A stretch of DNA of 64,000 nt from Tomitella cavernea (GTDB lineage: Bacteria > Actinomycetota > Actinomycetes > Mycobacteriales > Mycobacteriaceae), in contig NZ_JAENKO010000010.1 in NCBI RefSeq assembly GCF_016599145.1, positions 1 through 64,000 on the forward strand. Reading direction: 5' to 3'. The position numbers and the translations under genes are program-made. Of this stretch, positions 1-7,861 are shown one piece after another; position 1 is the stretch's first letter, and every line of letters starts with the position of its first letter. The notes beneath the pieces are model-generated. The model had not been told where the DNA came from. It did not search any database and was given only the letters and a program-made list of their open reading frames with translations.

Positions 1-771
1 AGCATCGGTGACCTGGTCACGGGTAGCACGGGGTCGTCCGGCTCTGATGCCGGCACGGGCAGTGAGGCCGGGTTGGAGCTGGGGCTGCAGTTCATCTTGG
101 GCAGTGCGGCGCTTCCGTTCGCGAGTCTGGCGGGCAGTGTCGATGGTGGGAGTCTGCCGGGGGCCGGGAGCAGCGGTTCCGAGTCCAGCGGCAGCAGCGA
201 GTCGACGGGCAGCTTGGGGGACATCCCGGGCAGCCTCACGGAACTGTTCACCGGGTCCAGCGACAGCCTCGGAGACGGAAGCCTCGACACCATCACGTCG
301 AGCCTCGGGCAGCTGACCACCGGGTCCGGCGACAGCCTCGAGGGCAGCCTCGACCCGGGAAGCCTGGATGCCGGTAGCGCCGCGGAGATCGTCGGCCAGA
401 TCACCGCCGGTTCGAGCGACAGCCTCGAAGGCAGCCTGGACCCGGGAAGCCTCGACACCGGAAGCGCGACCGAGAGCCTGGGGCAGATCACTGCGGGCTC
501 CAGCGGCAGTCTTGAAGGCAGCCTGGACCCGGGAAGCCTCGACCCGTCGAGCGTGAGTGGCAGCGTCAGCGAGAGCCTCGGGCAGGTGACGGCGGGTTCG
601 TCGGCGAGCGTGGAGCAGGTGACCGGCAGTCTGCAGCCACCCGAGGCGCAAGGGGGCAGCATGTTCGAGGTCACCGGAAGCCTCGGCAACACCGTCGGTG
701 GCGGTACGGGCGGCGGAGTCGGCCCGTTCGGCAGCATCGGCGGTGCCGGCCTCCAGCTTCCCGGCAGCTGA
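1..771 (+). CDS. Gly/Ser/Leu repeat protein, 5'-truncated
   Basis: The frame is open from the first base of the window to a TGA at 769-771, so the N-terminus lies outside and no signal peptide can be judged. About 256 residues are visible. They are almost entirely Gly, Ser, Leu, Asp and Thr, built on the motif GSL plus an acidic residue. A 29-residue unit (SLEGSLDPGSLD core followed by LGQITAGSS) recurs at exact 87-bp spacing. Two Cys-free, strongly acidic halves flank the repeats. The C-terminus is hydrophobic and glycine-rich, ending in LQLPGS. I recognise no catalytic domain. The same GSLG vocabulary ends two secreted proteins elsewhere in this window, so a surface or mycomembrane location is inferred. 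Function unknown. Confidence 0.8.
   Translation, partial: SIGDLVTGSTGSSGSDAGTGSEAGLELGLQFILGSAALPFASLAGSVDGGSLPGAGSSGSESSGSSESTGSLGDIPGSLTELFTGSSDSLGDGSLDTITSSLGQLTTGSGDSLEGSLDPGSLDAGSAAEIVGQITAGSSDSLEGSLDPGSLDTGSATESLGQITAGSSGSLEGSLDPGSLDPSSVSGSVSESLGQVTAGSSASVEQVTGSLQPPEAQGGSMFEVTGSLGNTVGGGTGGGVGPFGSIGGAGLQLPGS
331..591 (+). repeat. 87-bp in-frame tandem repeat
   Basis: Units begin at 331, 418 and 505, exactly 87 bp apart. Each encodes (D/G)SLEGSLDPGSLD followed by a more variable stretch ending LGQ(I/V)TAGSS; the third unit is four residues longer. The DNA core ggcagcctggacccgggaag is almost identical between units. A less regular copy precedes them near 244-330. The period is a multiple of three and lies wholly within the coding frame, so this is protein repeat expansion. 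Confidence 0.85.
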
Positions 772-790
772 CCGGCGGAAGACGCCAGAT

Positions 791-832
791 CAGCGACACC
801 CCGCGGCAGCGATGCGCCGCGGGGTGTCGCTG
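791..832 (+). terminator. Strong hairpin after the repeat protein
   Basis: A perfect 16-bp stem (791-806 with 817-832, cagcgacaccccgcgg and its complement) closes a 10-base loop, 20 bases after the stop codon. There is no T-run, which is usual for actinobacterial terminators. Confidence 0.75.
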
Positions 833-909
833 CGTGCGCATCAGACCCTTAAATGAATCCAGGGCCGACACCGGCCGGCCCGTGATCGAACAGACGGTAA
901 CCTGCGGCT

Positions 910-1680
910 GTGACAACGAGTCGACACTCTGCGCCCGACCCACTCGCCTCGCTGGCCGAGCTCCCCGGCGTCGCAGACGCCGCGGACCGTGCGCGTGCGG
1001 CCCTTGAAGAGGCACACCGGCACAAGGCCAACCGTCGCGGCTGGCCGACATCCGCCACGGAGGCCTCGCTCCGCGCCGCCCGCAACTCGGCGGCCATCGA
1101 CGGTGCATCCACCGCGTTGCCCGAAGACGGGGACATCACCGATCCGCTCCTTGCAGGTGCCCTTCGGGTGTCCGCCATGCTCGACGGGGACGCGCTCACC
1201 AACTCTCTGGGCACGTGGGAGCGGGCGCCCTTGCAAGTGATCGCCCGCCTCCACACTGTTGCGGCAGCCGGCGTCGTCGACGATTCCGACGAACTGGGAC
1301 GTCCACGTGACGCGCCGGGGATCAGTGAACGCCTCGACGCGCTGGCCGAGCTCGCCACCGGCGGCACGAGTGTCGCCGCGCCGTTGCTGGCGGCCGTCGT
1401 CCACGGTGAACTGCTCACGCTTCGGCCCTTCGGAACCGCGGACGGCATCGTCGCACGCGCGGCGTCGCGGCTCACGTGCACGGCGACCGGACTTGACCCG
1501 CACAACTTGGGCGTGCCGGAGACCTACTGGCTCAAGCGGCGCAACGCATATCGGCAAGCCGCCGACGGGTACGCCGCGGGGACTGCGGAGGGCGTTGCAG
1601 GATGGATCATCACCTGCTGCGCGGCATTGGAAACGGGCGGGCACGAAGCAGTGAAAATCGCCGAAGCGCATTCAGGATAA
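910..1680 (+). CDS. Degenerate Fic-fold protein (Rv3662c-like)
   Basis: A 256-residue soluble protein starting at GTG 910. Its position next to the HAD-IB hydrolase, and its size, match the conserved actinobacterial family represented by Rv3662c. At residues 165-184 it carries HGELLTLRPFGTADGIVARA, which lines up with the Fic motif HPFxxGNGR. The catalytic His is Arg, the Gly-Asn-Gly core is changed, and the closing Arg is kept. Active Fic enzymes transfer AMP or other nucleotide parts to proteins; here the missing His argues against that chemistry. Family members are sometimes labelled oxidoreductase without basis. A hairpin follows the gene. No partner is visible, so its role is unknown. 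Confidence 0.75.
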   Translation: MTTSRHSAPDPLASLAELPGVADAADRARAALEEAHRHKANRRGWPTSATEASLRAARNSAAIDGASTALPEDGDITDPLLAGALRVSAMLDGDALTNSLGTWERAPLQVIARLHTVAAAGVVDDSDELGRPRDAPGISERLDALAELATGGTSVAAPLLAAVVHGELLTLRPFGTADGIVARAASRLTCTATGLDPHNLGVPETYWLKRRNAYRQAADGYAAGTAEGVAGWIITCCAALETGGHEAVKIAEAHSG

Positions 1681-1704
1681 ATGACTGCCCGGTGCGGACA
1701 TGAA

Positions 1705-1746
1705 GCGAGCGACGGCATCACCCAACTATTGAGTGCCGTCGCCCGC
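1705..1746 (+). terminator. Hairpin after the Fic-like gene
   Basis: The arms gcgagcgacggca (1705-1717) and tgccgtcgcccgc (1734-1746) pair over 13 positions with one mismatch around a 16-base loop, 24 bases after the stop codon. Confidence 0.6.
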
Positions 1747-2148
1747 TAACACAGACTGCCAGTTGCCATGCGTGCATCAATGGGTTGTGTGGGTGGCCTC
1801 GGCGCATTGGTACCAGTTGCGTGGGGACCCCTACCCAAAGAGGCCAGCGTCCCAGCAAATCCGGAACAATTACGCAGGCCCACAACGCTTCTGCCTCCTG
1901 CGGCGTGCTCTGCGTGGTGAGTCTGGTTGTCCATGTTGGGAAACATCAGCCGGGAGGGCGATCCTTCTCTTCTGGGTCGACCTTGGCCTGCTGTGCTTCC
2001 GTGACTTCTTTCTACCCCCTATGTGCCGCCGTTGCAAGAGGTTCCAGAGAAGATCGTTGTGGTGGCAAAATGCACTCTCATCAGTGATAATGCATTCCTC
2101 GATCGTGTGTTGAGCTGATTGATCAAATACGTTTTCCGTCGTCGGCCG
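1747..2148. other. Intergenic stretch with lower GC, no gene seen
   Basis: About 400 bases between the terminator of the Fic-like gene and the end of the HAD-IB gene. It is clearly less GC-rich than the surroundings, especially 1850-2110. The open frames inside show no actinobacterial codon bias, no ribosome site and no recognisable protein. I found no tRNA, transposase fragment or clear hairpin pair. Confidence 0.5.
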
Positions 2149-2976
2149 TCAGCGTTTTCGCCGCAGGAGCCTCAGGGCGACGGCCCCCGCTGTCACAGCA
2201 CCCAGGCCGGCGGCGGCTCCGGCCACAACAGACGCCGACCCTTGCCGTCTGCGTCCTCTCCGGATCGCGACGGCATCGACGAACGTCAGGACCGGCCACC
2301 CCCGCTCGGCAGCGGCCTTCCGCAGCTTCCGATCCGGATTGACGGCGGTGGGGTTGCCGACGCATTCGAGCATCGGCAGGTCGGTGCTCGAATCGGAGTA
2401 CGCGTGGGAACGGGACAGGTCGTATCCGTGCTGTTCGGCGAGCCGGTGGATCGCCTCCACCTTGCCAGTGCCGAAGCAATAGAAGTCGACTTCGCCGGTG
2501 TACTTCCCCTCGCTGACCTTCATGCGGGTGGCCACGCTGTGGTCGGCGCCCAGCGCGGCGGCGATCGGCGCTACGACCTCCTCGCCGGAAGCGGATACGA
2601 CGACCACGTCATGGCCCGACGCCGTGTGGTAGGCGATGAGCTCGGCCGCCTCGGCGAACACGAGCGGGGTGACGATGTCGTCGAGGGTCTCGTCGACGAT
2701 GGAACGGATCTGCTCGACGTCCCACCCCGCGCACATCGCCGTGATGTGCCGGCGCATGCGGTCGATCTGGTCGGCGTCGGCGCCGGAGAGCAGGAACAGG
2801 AACTGCGCGTAACTGCTCTTGAGCACGGCGCGGCGATTCAGCAGACCCTCATCGAAGAACGGGCGGCTGAACGCGAGCGTGCTCGATTTGGCGATCAGGG
2901 TCTTGTCCAGATCGAAGAAGGCGGCGACCCGCCGCGGCGGTGATGCTGCCGCTGAAGGTACAGGTTGGACGGACAC
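2149..2976 (-). CDS. HAD-IB family phosphatase (Rv3661-like)
   Basis: 275 residues, starting at GTG 2976. HAD motif I is DLDKT (residues 22-26), with the nucleophile and acid-base Asp both present. Motif II is the Ser of VVVVSASGEE, and motif IV is seen as SDSSTD, where the usual Gly of GDSxxD is Ser. The helical cap lies between motifs I and II, as in the SerB-like HAD-IB subfamily. The C-terminus has a hydrophobic Ala/Gly helix followed by RLLRRKR, so the enzyme is probably membrane-tethered. The substrate is not predictable; phosphomonoesters or phospholipid head groups are usual for relatives. It is divergent from the 6C RNA and ssd. A promoter directly abuts the start codon. Confidence 0.9.
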   Translation of the reverse strand: MSVQPVPSAAASPPRRVAAFFDLDKTLIAKSSTLAFSRPFFDEGLLNRRAVLKSSYAQFLFLLSGADADQIDRMRRHITAMCAGWDVEQIRSIVDETLDDIVTPLVFAEAAELIAYHTASGHDVVVVSASGEEVVAPIAAALGADHSVATRMKVSEGKYTGEVDFYCFGTGKVEAIHRLAEQHGYDLSRSHAYSDSSTDLPMLECVGNPTAVNPDRKLRKAAAERGWPVLTFVDAVAIRRGRRRQGSASVVAGAAAGLGAVTAGAVALRLLRRKR

Positions 2977-2982
2977 ACTTTC

Positions 2983-2988
2983 AGGATA
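2983..2988 (-). promoter_or_regulatory. -10 element (TATCCT), leaderless start of HAD-IB gene
   Basis: Read on the minus strand, TATCCT ends six bases before the GTG at 2976. Transcription would therefore begin at or within a base of the start codon, giving a leaderless mRNA of the kind common in mycobacteria. No convincing -35 element or Shine-Dalgarno sequence is visible. Confidence 0.45.
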
Positions 2989-3061
2989 GGGCCGATGACA
3001 CGGTGAAGTCGCTCATGGAATTTCTAGCCGTCGTCGCGTCACACGGGTGTAGCATGAAATC

Positions 3062-3150
3062 ACTCGGCCAAGCCGAGTGCATTCAGCCCAACCCCCCGGG
3101 GCTGGACGCAACGGCCCCCACCCACTCCCCCCTGGTGGGGGCCGTTCCAT
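3062..3150 (+). ncRNA. 6C small RNA (B11-type)
   Basis: Between the HAD-IB gene and ssd lie three stacked hairpins. The first is cactcgg/ccgagtg (3061-3079). The second is cagccc/gggctg (3084-3104), with a loop holding six consecutive C (3092-3097). The third is a perfect 13-bp stem (3110-3122 with 3134-3146), whose loop holds six C at 3127-3132 and which can act as terminator. Two stem-loops each with at least six C define the actinobacterial 6C RNA. In M. tuberculosis the 6C RNA B11 sits between the same two neighbours, Rv3661 and Rv3660c. B11 pairs through its C-loops with G-rich ribosome-binding regions. A -10-like TAGCAT at 3050-3055 suits a start near 3062; the exact 5' end is a guess. 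Confidence 0.88.
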
Positions 3151-3332
3151 GTCGCGTCCCGGTTCTGCGGCGCGATCCCGTCGGAGCCCTCGTAGCCTCC
3201 GGCGTTGTCCACAGGCCCGGACTTTCCACAGGTTTTTGCATATCGCCAGGTCGCGGGATCCTCATCGGAGCCGGCAATGGGCGCGATGCGGCAACGTCGT
3301 CCTCGACGCGGAAGCAGACGGCAGGGGGCGTG

Positions 3333-4469
3333 ATGGTGGCAGTAGCAGCGACGCACGCGGTCGGGGTGTGGGTGGCGAGCGCAGAGCTGCGAGTGGAGGT
3401 GGAGCGGGCCGTCGCGGCCTCGGGCGTGGGGCTGTCCCGGCCCGGTCCGCAGGACGGCGGCCGGGCGGCTTCGGACGAGGAGACAGGCGTGCCGCCTACA
3501 GAATGCGAGTGGGGGCGCTGCCCGATCGTGGTCCTCGACAGCGATGCGGCCGCGGCGTGTGAGAGTGCCGGGTTTCCACGTCGCCGGGCGGTGTTGGTCG
3601 TGGCAGACTCGGGCGCCGTCGATGCGCGCCTTTGGCAGCGCGCGGTGCGGATCGGGGCGGAGGACGTCCTCGAACTGCCGGCCGACGGGCACGCCTTGTT
3701 GACGGCGCTCAACCTGCACGCAGGAGACGGGCGGCCCGGCGACGGCGGCGTCATCACCGTCGTATCAGGGCACGGCGGCGCCGGCGCATCGGTCCTCGCC
3801 TCCGCGCTCGCGCTCACCGTCGAAACACCGACACTGCTGGTAGACCTCGATCCGTCCGGGCCGGGCCTGGATCTTCTGCTGGGGCTCGAACGGGACGAGG
3901 GGCTGCGCTGGCCGGAGCTGCGGGTGCAGGATGGCCGCGTCGACCCGGAAGCGTTGCACCGTGCGCTGCCTCGACGCGAATCGACGACAGTACTGTCGTC
4001 ATCGCCACCGGCGGCCTCCGCGGACGTTCCGTGGGAAGCGCCGCGGGCCGGTGCCGTGCGGTCTGTGCTCCGCTCCGGGCACGACGGCGGGATGACGGTG
4101 GTCTGCGATGCTTCGCACCAGCGGTCCGAAGCCACCGAGGCGGCGATCGAGACGGCCGATCTGACAGTCCTCATCGTTGCGGCGGACGTTCCGGCCTGCG
4201 CATCGGCGGTACGGTGCTCCGCGTGGGTCCGCCGGCACACCGACGACATCGCGCTGGTGGTACGGGGTCCATCGCCCGGCGGTCTGCGCGGCGGCGACGT
4301 GGAGGCGGCGTTGGGGCTGCCGCTGCTGGCGTCCATGCGCCCGGAGCCACGGCTCGCCAAGGCGCTCGAACGCGGGGGGCTGACGTTCTCGCGCAGGTCG
4401 CCGTTGGCGGACACTGCGCGCGCGGTCCACCGCCTCCATGCGCGGCGCCCGCAGGCGGGTGCGGCATGA
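3333..4469 (+). CDS. ssd: Septum-site-determining protein Ssd, CpaE/MinD-like
   Basis: 378 residues. ATG 3333 was chosen because AGGGGG ends four bases upstream; GTG 3330 is possible, and the frame is open much further upstream through the 6C RNA, which I reject. The C-terminal two thirds is a ParA/MinD-like fold beginning VITVVSGHGGAGAS near residue 140. The P-loop has no Lys (GGAGAS instead of KGGxGKT), as is typical for mycobacterial Ssd. LLVDLDPSGPGLD follows as Walker A'/B. The N-terminal ~130 residues resemble a response-regulator-like CpaE domain (VLVVADSG). CpaE proteins position the pilus machine; Ssd also affects septum formation. It overlaps tadA by ATGA. Confidence 0.88.
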   Translation: MVAVAATHAVGVWVASAELRVEVERAVAASGVGLSRPGPQDGGRAASDEETGVPPTECEWGRCPIVVLDSDAAAACESAGFPRRRAVLVVADSGAVDARLWQRAVRIGAEDVLELPADGHALLTALNLHAGDGRPGDGGVITVVSGHGGAGASVLASALALTVETPTLLVDLDPSGPGLDLLLGLERDEGLRWPELRVQDGRVDPEALHRALPRRESTTVLSSSPPAASADVPWEAPRAGAVRSVLRSGHDGGMTVVCDASHQRSEATEAAIETADLTVLIVAADVPACASAVRCSAWVRRHTDDIALVVRGPSPGGLRGGDVEAALGLPLLASMRPEPRLAKALERGGLTFSRRSPLADTARAVHRLHARRPQAGAA

Positions 4470-5668
4470 CGGGCGAACCGTCGGCTGCCGCAGTGGTGGA
4501 CGGGCCGTTGCTTGCGCGCGTGCGCGAACGTCTCGCCGGGTCGGCCGGAGTGCCGGCGCCGGCGGCGGTGGCGGCAGCTGTCCGCGCGGAGGCGCACGGA
4601 GTCATCGGTGACGCGGACATGCTGCGGGCGCTGCGCGAACTGGAGACCGAACTGGTGGGCGGCGGACCGCTCGCCCCGCTGCTCGCCGCCCCGGACGTGT
4701 CCGATGTGTTGGTCAACGCCCCAGGCGAAGTGTGGGTGGACAGGGGAGGCGGGCTGCAACGGACAGGAGTGCGGTTCGCGGACGAGGCCGCGGTGCGCAG
4801 GCTCGCCCAGCGGCTCGCGCTGGCGGCGGGCCGGCGGCTCGACGACGCGCAACCCTGGGTCGACGCACACTTGGACGCGGTCGACGGAGGTGCCCACACG
4901 GTTCGCGTGCACGCCGTGCTGTCGCCGGTGGCGCGCCACGGCACCGCTCTGTCGCTGCGGGTGCTGCGGCCTGCCGCGCAGAGCCTCGACGCGCTCGCGG
5001 CGGGCGGCTCGATAGCGCCCGAAGCCCTGCACCTGCTGCGGCGGATCGTCGGAGCGCGACTGTCCTTCCTCGTCGCGGGCGGTACCGGGTGCGGAAAGAC
5101 GACGATGACGTCGGCGCTGCTCGGCGAGGTGGATCCGGCCCAGCGGATCGTGTGCGTCGAGGACGCTCCGGAGCTCGCGCCGTGTCACCCGCACGTGGTG
5201 AACCTGGTCGCGCGCCCGGCCAATGCAGAGGGTGCCGGAGCCATCACCCTGCGCGACCTGGTGCGCCAGGCGCTGCGGATGCGGCCAGACAGGATCGTCG
5301 TCGGCGAGGTGCGTGGAGCGGAGGTGCTCGACATGCTGGCCGCGCTGAACACGGGGCACGAGGGCGGTGCATGCACCGTGCACGCCAACTCCCCGCGTGA
5401 AGTGCCGGCGCGGATCGAGGCACTCGCGGCCACCGCTGGAGACGGTGCCCATGCCGGCAGCCACGGCCTGCACCGTCAGCTGTACGCGGCGGTCCAGGTG
5501 GTGCTGCATGTCCGGCGCGCGGCGGACGGCCGCCGCGAGCTGGCTGAGATCGCTGTGCTCCGGTACGACACCGGCGGCTGTGAGGTGGTGCCCGCGTGGA
5601 GCGCGGTGGGGCTGGGAGAGGGCATCGACCGGTTGCAGGAACTGCTGGGCGGGAAGGCCACATCATGA
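4466..5668 (+). CDS. tadA: TadA/CpaF-type secretion ATPase
   Basis: 400 residues of the VirB11/GspE family, the hexameric ATPase that drives Flp pilus assembly at the inner face of the membrane. Walker A is GGTGCGKTT near residue 205. The Asp box region is VCVEDAPELAP, Walker B is RIVVGEVRGAE, and the His box region is NTGHEGGACTVHANSP. The N-terminal domain carries the usual DVLVNAPGEVWVDRGG sequence that precedes the ATPase core. The start ATG overlaps the ssd stop (ATGA), and the stop directly abuts tadB, so translation of the three is probably coupled. Its length is normal for the actinobacterial form. Confidence 0.95.
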   Translation: MTGEPSAAAVVDGPLLARVRERLAGSAGVPAPAAVAAAVRAEAHGVIGDADMLRALRELETELVGGGPLAPLLAAPDVSDVLVNAPGEVWVDRGGGLQRTGVRFADEAAVRRLAQRLALAAGRRLDDAQPWVDAHLDAVDGGAHTVRVHAVLSPVARHGTALSLRVLRPAAQSLDALAAGGSIAPEALHLLRRIVGARLSFLVAGGTGCGKTTMTSALLGEVDPAQRIVCVEDAPELAPCHPHVVNLVARPANAEGAGAITLRDLVRQALRMRPDRIVVGEVRGAEVLDMLAALNTGHEGGACTVHANSPREVPARIEALAATAGDGAHAGSHGLHRQLYAAVQVVLHVRRAADGRRELAEIAVLRYDTGGCEVVPAWSAVGLGEGIDRLQELLGGKATS

Positions 5669-6562
5669 ATGCCGAGCTGCACGGGGGTGCGTGAGGTGGG
5701 CGCAGGTGCTGCGGTGACGGCGCTGTTGGGCCTCGCCTTGTGGATTGTGCCGGGGACGCCGTCGCTGCTGCGGGTGCGAGAGTGGGACCGGAACGCCCGG
5801 CCCGCCGCGGGCGGCCGGCGCATCGTCGTCGCTTGTGCCGTGGGCGCCGCCGTCGTCTCGGCCGCACTATGGGGTGCGGCTTCCGCGGTGTGCGTCGTGG
5901 TGGGAACAGTCACCATCATGCATCTGCGGTCGCGTCGGGCGGCCGCGGCACGGGGCCGTGCTGCGGCCGCTGAACTGGCCTCGGCACTCGAGATCGTCGT
6001 CGCCGAGCTTCGCGTGGGCGCGCATCCCGGCCGGGCATGTGCGGTGGCCGCGCTGCATGCGCGGAAGGGTGCGGTGTCCGGGTGCCTCGCCAGAGCATCC
6101 GCGCAGGCGCAGCTCGGCGGATCGATCTCGCGCGTGCTGGCCGACCGCGCCGGGGCGACGACCGCCGCACGGCGGACCGGCCCGTCCTGGCCGGCGGGTG
6201 GTCGGAGCGCGGAGGCCTGCGGTCCGGAGTCCGACTGGCGGCGGATCGCCGCGGTGTGGGCGGTGGCGGAACGCCGCGGCATCGCGCTGGGCGGCCTCCT
6301 CGATGCGGCGCGCGCGGATCTGGCCGTGCGGGTGTCCTTTCGGCGACGCGCCGAATCCGGGCTGGCGGGCGCCCGGTCCACCGCGACGATCCTGGCGGCG
6401 TTGCCGGTGGTGGGGATCGGTTTCGGCCACCTGATGGGCGCGGCCCCGTTGACGGTGCTCACCGGGGGCGGCGCCGGGGGGCTTCTACTCGTCGCGGGTG
6501 TGCTGCTCGATTGCGCCGGGCTGGTGTGGGCGGAGTGGATCATGTCGGGGCCCGCCCAGTGA
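5669..6562 (+). CDS. tadB: TadB-type pilus platform protein
   Basis: 297 residues, with ATG 5669 immediately after the tadA stop; GTG 5690 is an alternative. The N-terminal part has hydrophobic segments (about residues 14-30 and 52-82) and then a cytoplasmic GspF-like domain containing ASALEIVVAELRVGAHPG. Two further C-terminal hydrophobic helices end near residue 292. This is the T2SS-F platform arrangement. The domain interior carries an Ala/Gly/Arg-rich insertion (residues ~165-185), poorly conserved in such proteins. It would pair with TadC in the inner membrane as the base on which the Flp pilin is polymerised. It overlaps tadC by four bases. Confidence 0.85.
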   Translation: MPSCTGVREVGAGAAVTALLGLALWIVPGTPSLLRVREWDRNARPAAGGRRIVVACAVGAAVVSAALWGAASAVCVVVGTVTIMHLRSRRAAAARGRAAAAELASALEIVVAELRVGAHPGRACAVAALHARKGAVSGCLARASAQAQLGGSISRVLADRAGATTAARRTGPSWPAGGRSAEACGPESDWRRIAAVWAVAERRGIALGGLLDAARADLAVRVSFRRRAESGLAGARSTATILAALPVVGIGFGHLMGAAPLTVLTGGGAGGLLLVAGVLLDCAGLVWAEWIMSGPAQ

Positions 6563-7383
6563 GCCCGTGGGTGCCGCTGTTGTTGTTGGGCGTGCTCGCC
6601 GCGCTCCCTGGCAATGCGGGCCGTCTGCGGGCGGTCGTGCCCCGTCCGGATCCGGCGGCCGGCGTCGCGGAGCGCGGAGTACTACGGGCGCTCGCGGCCG
6701 TGTGCGTGGCGAGGCTGCGGCGTGAGGATCTACTCGCGCTCGCCGGCGGTGTGGCGGTCGCGGCGGTGTCGGGCGGGGCCCTCGGCGTATGCGTCGGCGT
6801 GGTGCTCACCGCGACAGGAATGTGGGGCATACGGCGATGGGCGGGGCGCGCGGTCCCCGACGACCCGCTAGCGGTGGCGGCGGCTCTCGACCTGCTGGCC
6901 GCATGCTTGCAGGCTGGACTAGCGGTGCCGGACGCCGCCGTCGCCGCTGCACAGGTGTGCGACCTGGACCCGCCGCACGGCGCCGACGGGGATCGCCGCG
7001 CCGTCGCGCCCGCCCGCCCGGCCGGGGAGGCGCCGCGGTTGGGGGCCGCGCTGCGCCGGGTTGCTGACCTGCTCGCGCTGGGCGGCGACCCCAGCGGCGC
7101 GTGGGAGGTGCTCGCCGCGGAACCGGGCTTGGAACCGATGGCCAGGCTGGCGCGGCGGAGCGCGGACTCGGGCTCCTCCCTCGCAAGCGAGGCCGGGCGT
7201 CTGGCGGAGGCGTTCCGTGCGCGCGCCGCCGACGCCGCGGTGGCATCGGCGGAGAAGGCGGGCGTCGCGATCGCGGGGCCGTTGGGCGTCTGCTTCCTGC
7301 CGGCGTTCGTGTGTCTCGGCATCGCGCCGGTGATCGTCGGGCTCGCCGGCGGCATCCTCGGCGGGGGGCCGGGTGCGGGGTGA
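6559..7383 (+). CDS. tadC: TadC-type pilus platform protein
   Basis: 274 residues from GTG 6559, overlapping the tadB stop (GTGA). The first ~20 residues and the stretches around 50-80 and 245-270 are hydrophobic. Between them is a second GspF-like cytoplasmic domain with LAACLQAGLAVPDAAVAAA near residue 115, the typical helix turn that follows the platform signature. It acts with TadB as the second inner-membrane platform subunit. The last ~30 residues are a glycine-rich membrane helix. It is followed by 118 non-coding bases before the pilin-like gene, the only real gap in this operon. Confidence 0.85.
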   Translation: MSPWVPLLLLGVLAALPGNAGRLRAVVPRPDPAAGVAERGVLRALAAVCVARLRREDLLALAGGVAVAAVSGGALGVCVGVVLTATGMWGIRRWAGRAVPDDPLAVAAALDLLAACLQAGLAVPDAAVAAAQVCDLDPPHGADGDRRAVAPARPAGEAPRLGAALRRVADLLALGGDPSGAWEVLAAEPGLEPMARLARRSADSGSSLASEAGRLAEAFRARAADAAVASAEKAGVAIAGPLGVCFLPAFVCLGIAPVIVGLAGGILGGGPGAG

Positions 7384-7501
7384 GCGTCCGGGCGACAGCG
7401 CTCGACGCGGCTGCGCGCGGACCGCGGCGCGGCTACGACTTCCGCCGGATGCGCTGCGCCGGCGGGAAACAGGGAGCAGACAACCACGGGAGGGGAGATC
7501 G

Positions 7502-7861
7502 ATGGCAGTGACGACCGGAGTGGTGATCGACGAAATGCCCGAGGAGGGGGTTCCGCAGGGGGACCAGGTTCACGACGAGGAGGCTCAGTGCGGCTGCGTC
7601 GGCCCCGTCAGCGGCGACGAGCGCTCGGTGCGCGGGCTGGTACGCACCGCGGTGGTCAAGGCGCGCGATGTGAGCGACGAGGTGCGGCTGCGACTGATGC
7701 TCGCGGCGGCCGGGGATGACGGGATGAGTACCGTCGAATATGCGATCGGCACGATCGCCGCCGCCGCCTTCGGCGCGGTGCTCTACCAGGTGGTGACCGG
7801 CGACGACATCGTTTCCGCGCTGACCGGGATCATCGACGACGCGCTCGCCACCAGCGTGTGA
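7502..7861 (+). CDS. DUF4244 Flp-pilin-like protein
   Basis: 119 residues; ATG 7502 sits just after a strong GGGAGGGGAG site. Residues 74-80 read G|MSTVEY, a prepilin-peptidase site with the Glu at +5 that all type IV and Flp pilins need. The hydrophobic helix that follows (IGTIAAAAFGAVLYQVV) is the pilin shaft. The 73-residue leader is unusually long for a pilin and includes a CGC motif; long leaders are known in the DUF4244 family (Rv3656c-like). It is the probable major pilin of this cluster. No prepilin peptidase gene is present in the window, so processing must rely on one elsewhere. Confidence 0.9.
   Translation: MAVTTGVVIDEMPEEGVPQGDQVHDEEAQCGCVGPVSGDERSVRGLVRTAVVKARDVSDEVRLRLMLAAAGDDGMSTVEYAIGTIAAAAFGAVLYQVVTGDDIVSALTGIIDDALATSV

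Noticed and set aside
331-591. Regular repeats considered as CRISPR
   Set aside because: Units are 87 bp, in frame, without distinct spacers, and encode a repeated protein motif; no cas genes are present.
1733-2113. Possible 126-residue gene in the lower-GC gap
   Set aside because: Cys/Trp-rich translation without codon bias or ribosome site; overlaps the terminator of the preceding gene.
1681-2148. Low-GC gap as an insertion-sequence remnant
   Set aside because: No terminal inverted repeats, target duplication or transposase fragment could be seen.
2119-2943. 274-codon plus-strand frame over the HAD-IB gene
   Set aside because: Antisense to a protein with clear HAD motifs; its own translation has no domain.
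2940-3332. N-terminal extension of ssd
   Set aside because: The open frame upstream of ATG 3333 passes through the 6C RNA and resembles no protein; AGGGGG marks the later start.
3083-5509. 808-codon open frame on the minus strand
   Set aside because: Antisense to ssd and tadA, Arg/Ser/Pro-rich, typical of shadow frames in high-GC DNA.
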